Assembly (NCBI RefSeq): GCF_954871325.1
Contig: NC_088779.1
Location: 15,502,846 to 15,566,845, forward strand
Reading direction: 5' to 3'
From: Gordionus sp. m RMFG-2023
Lineage: Eukaryota > Nematomorpha > Gordioida > Chordodea > Parachordodidae
DNA length: 64,000 nucleotides
The notes under the pieces are model-generated. The model had not been told where the DNA came from, searched no databases, and saw nothing but the letters and a program-made list of their open reading frames with translations. Of this stretch, positions 21,248-33,071 are shown in pieces (the first letter of the stretch is position 1; every line of letters starts with the position of its first letter). The position numbers and the translations under genes were made by a program.

Positions 21248-22595
21248 TTTATCAACGCCAAAAAAAAATTATACTTTTATTAATATTTAGCTATTTTTTT
21301 ACAGTACAGACAAAATTGAATTTAACATATTTCAATGTCATAATTAGTAATAAAATAAATAATATAAATGTCGTAAATTAATATACCTGTGTTCTTCGGT
21401 CTGCATTTTTTAGCTCTGATTATTTAAAGCCCTGCCCTAAATTTTCAAATTTCGTTATTTTGAATATTTTCTCTGTATTTTATAAATTGTTTTATACGGA
21501 ATTTAAGATAAGTAAATAATATTAAAGCATATTTAAAATGTTTTTCACTATAATATTAAACGGCATAAAAATATGGATTTGTGGCCTTCTGTCTCTCTTA
21601 AAGTTGAAATTGTTTTAAACCGTATCATGAATAATAAACCAATTTGCACAGTGAGATTTAGAAATAATTAAATAGACAGAATAAAAAATCTTCTTTTCCC
21701 ATTTCAGAAAGTCTCATAATCATTATGTTTAAAAATATTTATTGTAGGCATTCCCTTTCAGGCAGAATATTATGATTTGAAAATAACTTACAAAATATTA
21801 AATTTGAACTAAATTCACATATCATCTCTATTGAAACCACCAAAATATATAATTAAATATATTTTTTATCATTTTAAGATTTATATTTGAAACAGGAGCA
21901 TTTATTATTTTTAAATTTAACAATGTTTAAATTTAAAAAAGATAAGATTTTATGTTTTAAAGCTATAAAATTAATAATTTTGACGATTACAAAAGATTTA
22001 ATAAGATAGAGGTCTCAATCCAATGTTCCCCTTCGTCTAATCTTATTTAAAATTTTTTTTGCCAGATATGGCTTGGGGGAGGGTTGTATTATAACCACTT
22101 ATTTTTTTAAAAATATTTATGAAAAATTTAAAACCATTTACTATAATAAAAAGAAAAAATTATCAACATATTTTTTTAGCGCTGGAAAGGGTAAATCATA
22201 TCAGTAACTAGGGGCTAGTAGAATTAGGTCGAATTAATTATATTATGCTTAAAAATATGATATAATAAGTATTCATTGGCTACTATTATAGCTTTAAATT
22301 CTATTTTTTTTCCCTTTAACTTTCACCTTTTCTGGTGGTTGATAAACAAAAGAATTAGAAAAAAATTATAAAATTCATTAAAACTTAAACATTTTTTAAA
22401 ATAAAATATCACATTTTGAAATTTTTTATGAATTATTTATATACAAATGGTGTATTATTGAAAATAACAATTATCCTATAGGAGACTTAATAAACCAATA
22501 TAATCTACAAGCCTGGGGTTTGGGGCTTGTTGGGGCAAAAATTAACTTTTACTAGAATCAATCTTTAAATATAAAATACTAAAATATTTATTAAT
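21248..22595. repeat. Right inverted arm of the MULE
   Basis: Reverse complement of 17,096-18,450 with scattered substitutions and a few single-base indels. It begins TTTATCAACGCC and ends AAAATATTTATTAAT. Confidence 0.88.
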
Positions 22596-22849
22596 AGGGT
22601 CTTTTGTAAAAAACGACTTAATCTAATCGCTAAAAAAATTGAGTATACCAATTTCACATATTTTTTAATTAAATACGAATTTCATAAATAACAAGTGACG
22701 TGTTTTAGAGGTAAATAATTTTAAAACGCTACTTTAAATAAATATAGACAATTAAACTGATTCTCTGGTTTTTTGGAACTTAATAAATGGGTTAAATATA
22801 ATTTTGTCAAATATAAATCACTATTGCATTGTGATAATGAGTTGTAATG

Positions 22850-23320
22850 CATTCGCGATATTGCATTCGCTATGATGCATTCGCTGTAATGTATTCGCTC
22901 TAATATATTCGCGATAATACGTTCGCTGTAATGCATTCGCTATAATGTTTTCGCGCTAATATATTCGCTATAATACATTCGCTATGATGCATTCGCGATA
23001 ATGCATTCGCGGTATTACATTCGCTGTAATGCATTCGCTATAATGTTTTCGCGGTATTGCATTCGCTATAATGCATTCGCGCTAATATATTCGCTATAAT
23101 ACATTCGCTATGATGCTTTCGCGATAATGCTTTCGCGGTATTACATTCGTTGTAATGCATTCGCTATAATATTTTCGCGGTAATGCATTCGCGCTAATAT
23201 ATTCGCTTTGATACATTCGCTATAATGCATTCGCGGTAATGCATTCGCTATAATAACTTTTCGCGGTAATCGACATTCGCGACAATGCATTCGCGATAAT
23301 ACATTTCGCGGTAAAAGTTT
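22850..23320. repeat. 14-bp minisatellite, TATAATGCATTCGC orientation
   Basis: About 33 copies of a TATAATGCATTCGC-type unit, more diverged than the array at 14,688-15,003 and in inverted orientation to it. Variants include CGCGGTAT, CGCGATAA and ATGTTTTC units. Two units near the outer end are lengthened. Confidence 0.9.
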
Positions 23321-25894
23321 CGAGGTATTGACGTGATACGATATTCAATATTCCAATTGATTATTGTTCTTATTCTATGAATGATTCCGATAAATTATTT
23401 ATTCCATTATAATTTCAATTATTCCAAAATTATTTTATTTGAGATAAATTGATCATAATATGATAATAATTAACGAGATGAACAAGCTAATGTGATGATG
23501 TCACGCGAATGATTAGACGATCAGGATAACAATCTACGAACAAACCAATGAAAAAGATATGAGAGGCTAAACAACAAACATAATATTAAATGAAAATTCT
23601 ACAACAAAGCAGAAAGATTATTAGAGGGGGAAGAAGTGAAGAAAATGAAGAACAAGTTCAAGTTTAAAATCACAAGTTCAAGTTCAAAATTCACAAGTTC
23701 AAACAAAATGGAAATGGGATGATCAAACAGCAAATTTTAACAATCGATGATTCAATGGACAAACAAACTCAAGCCATAACACTGATTCAATGGTCAAACA
23801 AACTTAAGCCGTACTCTAACAAATGACTAATGGAGAAATAGAGACACAAATGACTAATGGAGAAGATTTAAAACTGAGGAATGAAGTCACTTAAAAAAAG
23901 AGGGAAATGTTAAATATAAATATGTAAAAAATAAAATGATTAATGTAACCTTTAAAATTTTATAACCTTAAAAAATTTACTTACGCACTTTTCTTTTAAA
24001 ATTAAAAAACTTTAAATTAAATTCTTTAACCTAAAAATAAATCTTAATTTTATAAAATTCTTCTTTTGTATGTAAATAATTATATAAAATATTACAGAAT
24101 GAACATTGTAAAAGAGATAGAGATATAATTTTGACAAATAAAAAAAGTTATTTCATTTTATTATTTCTCGCAGCCTTCCGTGTTTTATCAATCAGATTCT
24201 AAATTTAAAATACACACACGAAAAATGATTTAAAGTTTAAAAAATAACACATTGCCGGAAAAACACATTATCGTTAAAATATTTATTTGAAACTTGTTTC
24301 TTCCATTGAAATTGCCACTATATAGGCCATTTAGATTTAACTTGTAAATATTTTGTTTATGGAAGAATTTAAAAATCCTGTAAAAACACATTTAAATAAT
24401 TGATAAATAACCAAGATTATGATAATTTGTAGATGCTGGATAAAAAGATTTATTTGAAAAATGTTCAATTAAAAATTCTCTATATTAACTGCATACTTTA
24501 TTGTTAATTGGAACTAAATAATTTGAAAAATTAAATTTGATTCAAAGCCAACATCCTATTCTATTCAATATTAAAGTGATCAGGAATAAAAATAATAGGA
24601 AAAAAGTAAGAGATATTAACATTACGTCTGTAAATTAAAAAATAGTAAAAAATAATATTAATTAAAATTACAGAAATATATTTTTAATGTCATGATATTA
24701 TATATTAATTCAGATTTAACTTAATTTTCATTATAAAAAAATTGTTAAAGGTTTAAAAAATTTAAGAATATAATTATTATTAATACAAAAAATAAAAATA
24801 CATCCTTATTTTTGCTGGAACAAAAAACTTACAAGAACTTTAAATTTATGTCATTTTATATATTTATTCTGTTGTAAATTAAGTCGCTTTGTTAAAAAAA
24901 TATAATAATCAAATTTTTAAAATACTCTAACTAGTGGAAATTTTTCTGTTATTTTATTTTCTTATATATAATTACTATAAAAATTGTTTAATATATATTA
25001 TTTAATTTTCTACATTCATTAAAATATAAAATTTTAAAAAATTAACTACTCTTATATTATAGCCTTATGAAAAATGTTATATCTTGCAATTAAAATTTCT
25101 TAAATACAATGAAATATTTAACGGTATCATTATAAACATAGACTTATTAAAATAAATGCTGTATCTTTGCAAATGGCTGCCAAATAAACGATGTTTTTAT
25201 AACATTATAAAGTTGGCATTAAGCAGTCTATGTTAATATAAATCTATGATTATAATAAACCTAAATATTAAAAATACTTTCGGTAAAATTGTAGACTATA
25301 TTCCAATTTTATCTATTCAAGTCTTTGTGTTTTGTGAACAGGGTTTAAGATTTGCTCAAAATTCAAAAATCTTCAGAGACCATTGCTCTTTTGAAGATCA
25401 AAAAATGTGAAAATATTTTTGTAAAAAATAATTTTGAGCCTAGTTCTTCAATTTTTTGATCTCAAAGATATTTTGCTCAAAATTTTGCAAGATTTTTGTT
25501 AAAACCTAGTTTTGATCCTGTCCAAAGAATAACGACCTTAACATCCACTAATTCATATCCTCTTGAGACTATATCCCTTATATGAATAAATAATATACCA
25601 TTTTAAACATCCCGTCTGATTGTGGCTGTACGTTTGCTCGGATATTATTATGGACTTTGATAATTTCAATGATATCATGTTTTGTTGTAGGTAAACACAC
25701 AGGTAAAATTCCTTAAGCGATGTTATTATAAATAAAAATATTAATAAGAAAGATTATTGGTAAAACTCGGACAAAATTCATAGGATATGAAAATACACAA
25801 GACACAGATTAAATCCGCTCAAAAATATCTCAATTTTATTAAACAATTATTAAGACCTTTTTTAATATTTATATATTTGATGAGGGGTTTTAGA
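23321..25894. other. AT-rich region, no gene recognised
   Basis: Short internal direct repeats occur at 23,655-23,880 (CAAGTTCAA, GATTCAATGG and AAATGACTAATGGAGAA units). An imperfect inverted repeat at about 25,339-25,527 (CAGGGTTTAAGATTTGCTC outward) resembles a small hAT MITE but has no TSD. Nothing else stands out. Confidence 0.45.
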
Positions 25895-28393
25895 CAGGGT
25901 TGTGCAGTTGACCGGTCAAATACCATATTAATTAACCTATATTTGACCTATCAAATATGGTCAAATTCAAATTTCCAATATTAGCTTTTTTTGTATATAT
26001 ATGTAATATTATAATGAATCTATAATATTAAATTTCATAATATTTTTTAATTCATTCCATAATTAATGTTTCGCCCTCCGTGGCAGAGTCTTGTTCCGAT
26101 TCATATTTTCTTCGATATTTTTAATCAATCTTAAGTTATGATATACTTTTACCAATTTCCCTGTTGTAGAAGTTCTCAATCGTCTGTTTTTTATATGAAT
26201 ATTGCCCCAAACTGATCAATTTCTTTCTGAAGAAGAAGTCGAACTAGGAAATGTTAGTAAAATATTAGATACTTCTCTTAATGGGCAAGGTGGGCAAAGT
26301 GCATTCCACCAACTTGATGCCGAAATCGGATTGTTTCTTATGGAGGTTACCATTTCCACATACTTTGGCTATTAAAAATGTTGCTTTTACTTCTGAAATT
26401 TATTATACCACTTTATTTTAATTATCATCACCTTGTAAAATACCTAATTCTTGTATTATATCACATGCTTCATAAAATTCAGTACTAGTAAGATGCTCAC
26501 CTTGATATTGGGGGTCCAATAAATAACATTATGAGCACATATATTTAAATCATTTTTTCTCAACATAACTTAATTTTTTTTATTCAGATGAAAAAAATAT
26601 AGAATCATGGTATGATTGAATCATGTGTTATTCCTTATTAAGCATCTCGTTTTTATGTGCCAAAGTACATTTATCCCCTTGCACTTTCAACAATGAGGTA
26701 GCTAAAGGTTGTAGTAGATCTAAAAATTTTAAACTTTTCGTCCAAAAATTTCTAATTTAATTATATTATTGGTAATTTCTATGGGACAAATACCACATAC
26801 ATCTTCTTCAACAACAGATGCTTTTAGTGCTTTCTTATATTTGCTACATACATTTTATTGACGATGCCCATCTTGTTTTGCTAATTGTACATGTAGATGG
26901 TACCATGTTGATACTTATTACGGGAAAATACTGCAGCAGGTATATGTTTATTCTTGAAAAATTTAACAATTTTTAATTATTGAAATATGGTAACTGAAGT
27001 CGTTCAATCGTTCAAAATCGTGAAAGAATAACTGCAATGTATGCGCTGCACAACCATAACTTTGTATAAGATTATAAAAAAATTCAGATTTTAAAATTCT
27101 CCAGGCTGTTTCATGTTAGCGGCATTATCAGTAACTAAAGAATATACTTATACCGGATTCATTATATTTTTAAATTCCTGAGCAATATATTCTGCCGTAT
27201 GGGGATTTTCCTCAGTATTTAAAAATTTGTAGAATATTGGAACATGTGTCTTCACCATAAAATAAATAATACTCTCGTTTCTGATGCTGGCTGCTCCAGC
27301 CATCTGATACAATTGATAAGGGAGGAGCTTTATTTATCATATCTGCAACTCTAGTCTCCATATCTCATGAAGCTTTGTCTAGAAGATATCCAGCCAGTTG
27401 CCTTCACCTGGGCACGTTTTTTTTAAAGAATTCTTGGATGTAGGGATTTCAGTGACGTGGAAAGGTAAATTATTCGCATACACAGCCTTTGCAAACAATT
27501 GGTCGAGCTCATTTTTTTCTTTGAGATTCATTCTTGAAACCGGTTCATTTAATCGCCTTGCTTGTAGATTGATAAGAGATAATGGATTTCTTGAGTCACA
27601 AGACAAAATATTGTCAATTTGATAATCATTCACACTAATTTCCCCCAATTCTTCGTTTATTACAAATTACATTTATTTGATTTTTTGTAGAGGTTGTTAT
27701 TTTGAAATTTAAATGAAATTTTTCCTTAATTATGACAGGGCACATAGTATAGCTGCGTATAAATGCTTGATCATTCTATCAACGTAGATAATATAGGACA
27801 TCTTGCAAAACCGGCATACCGATTTAACTGATTTACCATTGCGTACTTCTTGGAAATGACCAAACTTGATGCTTTGGTTTGATCACAATCCCTAATATAT
27901 TAAAATTTTACTATAAAAGATATTGATTATTGAAAAGTTAATCAATATCAATTATTTTATAATTATTGATCAATTATTTCAATAATTTGGCTTAATATTA
28001 TATAAAATATAATATATCACTTCTTATCAGAATTGAATAAATTATTTTGTAAATCTGACCAGAACAACTAAAAAGAAAATTAATTTATAAATTTAAATGT
28101 AGCAAGTGGAAGTAAAATAAATGAGAATTAATATAATTTGTACTTGGCTAAAGATTAAATAAAATTTAAATTTATTAAATAAACCATGACTTCGCTAAAT
28201 TATTATATGTTATTTATTTTAGTAATAAAAAAAATTATTTTGTTTTCGATTCCTTCATGATACAAATATATTTTAAAATAAATTGTAACCTAATAATGAT
28301 AAAAATGCTTTTAATCCAGACTAGTTAATTATATCAAAATATTTATTAGCAAAATTTTAGAGATCTGACCTGTCAAATACTATTGCAACCCTG
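25895..28393 (-). mobile_element. hAT DNA transposon, 2.5 kb, decayed
   Basis: Ends CAGGGTTGTGCA (left) and CAGGGTTGCAAT (right, reverse complement), followed inwards by matching GACCGGTCAAATAC and GACAGGTCAAATAC-type blocks. Flanking 8-mers are GTTTTAGA (25,887-25,894) and GTTTTAAA (28,394-28,401), 7 of 8 identical. The interior carries a full-order but heavily broken hAT transposase on the minus strand, so this was once autonomous. Confidence 0.88.
26045..27648 (-). pseudogene. hAT transposase, degraded
   Basis: Minus-strand remnants in the order of a hAT transposase. The 89-codon frame at 27,379-27,648 contains LDQLFAKAVYANNLPFHVTE, the segment before the catalytic core. Then come a SDGWS-type block near 27,300, VTDNAANMK near 27,130 (second acidic site), and GCAAHTLQL near 27,045. 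The C-terminal dimerisation motif SERN...SVWGNIH with KLVKVYHNLRLIKNI lies near 26,110-26,240. Many stops and frame changes separate these. The BED finger is not obvious. Length and spacing fit one ancestral gene of about 1.6 kb lying wholly inside the TSD-bounded element. Confidence 0.75.
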
Positions 28394-28626
28394 GTTTTAA
28401 AAAAATCTATCTGATATGTCCAGAGTTTCTTTATCAAACATAAAAAAGATAGACTCATGTCATTCCCAGTGATCGGATAATCTAGGACTGCTAAAATTTA
28501 AAAAAAAAATGGTTTGAAATGTAAGAACCAATCATTTGATACCACCGCAAATAAAGTATATTTTAAAAAATAAGGTATTTTTTTAATATAATAAAATTTA
28601 GTAGGATGTTTATACTATGTTGTAAT

Positions 28627-28969
28627 TAGAGGTTTTCAATGGACGGACTGGCTATAAATTTTAAACATTAGGCGGGTTGGCGGGCGGGTAAGAAATTTTA
28701 AAACAATGTATGTGCGAATCTGAAATATTTTTCGGGCGAAATGAGCAGAATGATTTAAAATTAAATTTTATTATTTTATAAGTTTAAGTTAAAATTCATA
28801 AAATAAAATAAAGAGCCAAACCAACCAATAAATATCTTTAAACATGTGCGGGCGAACGGCTTAAACAATATTTTTAGATAAATGGATGACGGATGGGTGA
28901 TTAAAAATATCATTGGCGTGCGGGTGAACAGGTTAAATTTTTTAAAAATCTGCCCATTATAGGCCTTTA
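28627..28969. mobile_element. hAT-type MITE, 343 bp
   Basis: Imperfect terminal repeats TAGAGGTTTTCAATGGACGG and TAAAGGCCTATAATGGGCAG, with internal GGCGGGCGGG-type blocks in AT-rich DNA. Flanking 8-mers GTTGTAAT and GTTGTTAC match at 6 of 8. Old, non-coding. Confidence 0.68.
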
Positions 28970-29149
28970 GTTGTTACTCATTTAGTCGAACCAATTTTTA
29001 CAAAATTGGCTATATCTCCTGTTTTTATAGATAATATAAAAAATAATATATGATTGGATACCTAAAACTATACTCTATAAAGGTGCCTTATAAAAACTCT
29101 TAAGAATATAATCATTTTTTTTAAATTTTATTTTTTGTAAAAGTAAAAA

Positions 29150-29885
29150 TTTTGTTCAACAAGCCCCAATAGCGGGGTAAGGCAAACCACTTCAAGGGGC
29201 TTCCTAAACCATCTGTTTTTTAGGCCATAATAAATTGAAATGCATTTTTATTTATTAATAGTGATATGTATAGAATAATTTTATTGTTTTATTGTTCAAA
29301 ATATCATAATACTTATAAATTGAAGCTAATTATATATAAAAATTGAAACTTAATTTTGGCTAATTTAATAAACATTTTGGACATAAAAAAATATGAATTT
29401 TAAGGAGAGATTAAGATTTTTTAGCATAAATCCTAAATACCAATCATAAACAGCCATGAAATTGCCTTTTCAAGATTTTAAATTTTTTTCATTATTAACT
29501 GCCATAATTGACGTGTATGGTTTAGCAAACCCCGCTAGCTCTAAATTGACAAATCATGATTGAAATAATATCTAGAATTGATAAATACTCATAAAACTTA
29601 CCCAAATTATAGAAGAGTGTTTAAACTTTGCAATAAAATTTAATTTACATAGATTATATATTTTAATAAAAATTGAAATTCCGTCAAATAAAAATATTTT
29701 GAAAATTTCATCAAAATTTCTTAAATAAAATTTTTAGTAATTAATTATTTCAAAATATTTTTTGAGATGTATACTAATGAAAACTATATTAGGATAAAAT
29801 TTTAACCTTCTGGTGTATTTAATTTTAAAATGAGATTAAGTGGTTTGTCAAGCCCCGGTTTACCTAACCCCAGTTTCCCCTAATA
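29150..29885. repeat. Inverted-repeat element, unclassified
   Basis: GC-rich ends in opposite orientation: GCGGGGTAAGGCAAACCACT on the left, and ACTGGGGTTAGGTAAACC with GACAAACCACTTAATC on the reverse complement of the right. The interior is AT-rich without coding. The motif is related to patches at 15,256 and 15,785 and to the MULE arm (CAACAAGCCCCAA). Precise borders and TSD not found. Confidence 0.45.
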
Positions 29886-30350
29886 ATAGTAAAAAATAGA
29901 CATATTTTTGATAAAAAAATAATAATCTATAAAAGCCTGATCTGGGCTAGAGTTATCTATACGAGATTGCTAGTTAGATCTATTTTATCAATTATGTATG
30001 GGCTGAGACCTGATTGTTAATTCTGGTCAATTTTTTGCTCTATCTAATCTATAACTATATGATATCTAATATGGGCTACTGTTAGTATTATGAGATTCTA
30101 TGGTTAAATGTATTTTACAGAAACCAAATAGGAATAAAGCTTGATATAGGCTTTGGTTATGATATACTTTTTCTATTTATTTATTTTGATAATATTGATA
30201 TTGATATAATTTTGAAAAGAAATGATAAAACACTTAAATATTAAAACAATTATATAAAAATATGTAAAAATTTATAAAATGACTAAATAAAAATATATTT
30301 AATAGTATCGAAGGCTCTAAAAAGAGCTTAATTTAATAATGAAAATGTAC

Positions 30351-30608
30351 CTAAATTTCCATTTGAAGTTTCTGTTTAAGAAATAAGGATTCGCGATTTT
30401 CGTTTGTTATGCTAAAAACATTTCGTGATAAAGTTTTTAAAAAAATATATGTAGACTGTGAAAAATTGCCGTTAGTTGAAATGACTATTGGCTGAAATAT
30501 AAAGTTATTTAATTTTGAATATTTATTAATTTTTTTATTTTCCCCACAAGTAAGAGAGTTTGTATTAATTGATGAAGCAGGTTGCATCCAAAATAAGATA
30601 TTTTCCAT
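30351..30608 (-). pseudogene. LINE C-terminal fragment (tail of the 36-40 kb LINE superfamily)
   Basis: An 85-codon minus-strand frame. Residues about 24-60, NKKINKYSKLNNFIFQPIVI then STNGNFSQSTYIFLKTLSR, line up with the tails of the LINE copies at 37.6 kb (AKYSPSLPANYTFLPLIATT) and 39.6 kb (KKNKYAGLANTMFIPIVTIP). This matches the block after the endonuclease-like domain in that superfamily. Nothing upstream of the block is recognisable, so the fragment is severely 5'-truncated. The identification rests on this pattern only. Confidence 0.5.
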
Positions 30609-32832
30609 TGGACCATGGGGTGCAGGTTAAGCCGTCGGGTCTTAGGCCATCTTGTAATAAGAAATTGGTAGGTTCAAGGATGTTAGGTATTTTGCCTTAT
30701 TAAAAGCGTTATGTATGATTTTATTAATTGCTTTATGCCGGAGATGGTGTCCTTGGCTGCGGGTGCAGTTTAGACCGTGTCTGGAGTTAAGTTGAATGGG
30801 TAGGCTGCATTAGTGGCAAGAGTGTGAATGTGTAAGCGAGCTAGATAGTAAAATATTTTCTTACCTGACATCACAATTAGGTTTAAATTATAAAGTGTGG
30901 GCAGGGTTAAGCAGTATCCCGAATATTTGCATTAAAAATTGACAAATACTCTTTGATATTTGTATTTATTTAAATAATTTAGAGATTAATTTTTTTAAAT
31001 TAAATTATATAGGAATTTTTGTTGTTTTCGAGCAGAAACTGACACTGACACTATGAAAGAACAAAATAAACAACATTTTTTATTTTCCTGATTGAATTCG
31101 AACATCACAGAAGAGATAATATTGCTGTATTCACATACTTTTTTATGTAAATAAATTTCTTTTAACAGATTTATCTTCTAAAGAGCTATTTGATTATTAT
31201 TACATTGACAAAATAAACTGTAAAAAGATCATTTATTGATTATTGCCAAAATACTTGAATCAAAAACTTGTAAGCCCGTATAATATTTAAACATATCTGG
31301 GCAGGTCTAAAATTTATTTTTAAATACCCGGACCGGGCTGAGCCGAAAGTTTTAAATCGGCATTATTATTTTTTAAAATTTATAAATAAATGGATATTTA
31401 AAACCTGTGCACATTTATTCACATATTTCTTATTTCCAATTTTTCGATCCTTAGAAAATATTTCTAGTAAAATATTATATAAATTAATTATTAAACTAAT
31501 CATTATTATAGGTAAATATTCAATCAAATTAAAAGTAACAAAAATACACTCAATATTCAAATCATAATACACTTTTTAAGAAAAAAATTTATATAAGTAT
31601 CATTTCACTTTTTCTCTATCCCAAATTCAGCCAATTACGTGTGTTGACTGAGAGAGAGCGCAAAATTACCTACTTATATAAAAGATTATTAAATCACAAG
31701 AGGAATAGGAAATAATGAATTTATCATCGACCAGTTGAATTCAAAGTGTGGTTATTCAACCTTACTCTTTTTATGATAAATGGCAAGACAAATAATTAGA
31801 AATTTACGCTGAAAAATGATCCGTAAAATACCCAATATGTAAATTTAATTATTAACCAAGGCCGTAGAAAAAATTTAACACCCTAGCCAAAATATTTTTC
31901 GACTTTAATATTGAATTTTGTTAAAAAAATTTAACAATTTTATTATTCTCTTAATTGTTTCTATATGAGTAAATATAACTAATATAATATAAAATAGGAA
32001 AAGTATATAAATATTTTGTTTCTAATACAAAATTAATAATAGCTATAAATATAAAAATATAATTAGGAGAGCAAATGGATAAAGATCTCAAAAAAAAACT
32101 AAACCTAAGAAGGAGAAAGAAACAGAGGGAGGCATGGGCAATTATTCGATGGAAGAAATAAAACGAAGTTAGAGCGAATAATCACTAGATCAAGCCTTTG
32201 TCTTAAAAATAAAGATTCCATCGACTATTCAGCCTTTTCGCGAATCCGTCTCTCCAATTCTTCAAAAAAGCATTGAGCTTTGCTGTCGGATGGTTATGAA
32301 TGAGTCAGAACATATATCACTATCTGTTATGGTTTTCATATTGCTCCCAACTTTTTTTGAGGGGGGGGGGGTTTGTCAACTTGATCAACAAAGCCAATTA
32401 ATTTATCAAAGTCATGTTAATTTAATTTATAATATAACAAATTTAAAAAAATTTGAATTATATATATATTAAAGGTTTGACATAATGATAGAAAGACCGG
32501 GATAAAAAGATTGTTTTGCATTTTTACCATAATATCTTGAAACATTAACAAATTATCTATTTATAAGTAGTCAAATCATTCATCTACAAAATGAAAAAGG
32601 TGTAGTTCTGTACCTATGATACTTTAGCTGTGATTAGTTACGTGAAGTGTGCCCTTCGCCATTTTACCCCATATCCTGGGCTAAGCATCGGGGTAAAGTG
32701 GTTAAAATAAAATTGAATATAACTATTGCTTAATTGACAAAATATCATCTCTTTAAATATAAACCTATCAATACAATACTAGAATGTATGCACATTTTGT
32801 AGTGGATCGATTGTCCAGTCCGATTTAGATCT
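30609..32832. other. AT-rich region, no gene recognised
   Basis: A less AT-rich stretch at 30,600-30,930 (for example GCGGGTGCAGTTTAGACCG) resembles no element I know. A CCCGGACCGGGCTGAGCCG patch near 31,330 is like hAT subterminal repeats. A G run lies at 32,363. Otherwise featureless. Confidence 0.45.
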
Positions 32833-32840
32833 CACCTGAC

Positions 32841-33063
32841 TAGTGCTGTTAAACGGCTCCTTTTGAGCCGATTTTTTAAAACGGCTAACTCACTATTTCA
32901 CCCAGAATAATATAACTTAAGCCTGAGGATTTTGCTTGTAGAAGGAACCAAGGTTAGGACATCTATTAGAGAAATCTCAAGGCTTAGGTTATATTTTTCA
33001 GGCTAAAATATCGAGTTAGCCGTTCTTAAAAATCGGCTCAAAATGAGCCGTTTAACAACACTA
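32841..33063. mobile_element. hAT-type foldback MITE, 223 bp
   Basis: TAGTGCTGTTAAACGGCTC at the left and TAGTGTTGTTAAACGGCTC on the reverse complement of the right differ at one base. The pairing continues through almost the whole element, with arms of about 95-110 bp. The 8-bp duplication CACCTGAC is exact at 32,833-32,840 and 33,064-33,071. No coding. Confidence 0.92.
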
Positions 33064-33071
33064 CACCTGAC

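Larger units (their letters stand above)
17096..22595 (+). mobile_element. MULE (Mutator-like) DNA transposon with long inverted arms
   Basis: A 5.5-kb element: two inverted arms of about 1.35 kb (17,096-18,450 and 21,248-22,595) enclose a plus-strand MULE transposase gene (about 18,970-20,580) and AT-rich spacers. Arm identity looks above 90 percent with small indels. The outermost matching bases are ATTAATAAATATTTT on the left and their complement on the right. I could not pair a 8-10 bp TSD directly outside, so the true ends may lie further out or the target copies have decayed. Long arms are normal for MULEs and foldback-type relatives. Confidence 0.82.

Noticed and set aside
22721-22936. 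71-codon frame with MHYSE/IANA repeats
   Set aside because: Translation of the 14-bp minisatellite plus flank.
25339-25527. Small hAT MITE with CAGG ends
   Set aside because: Imperfect inverted repeat is present but the flanking 8-mers (TTTGTGAA and TCCAAAGA) do not match.
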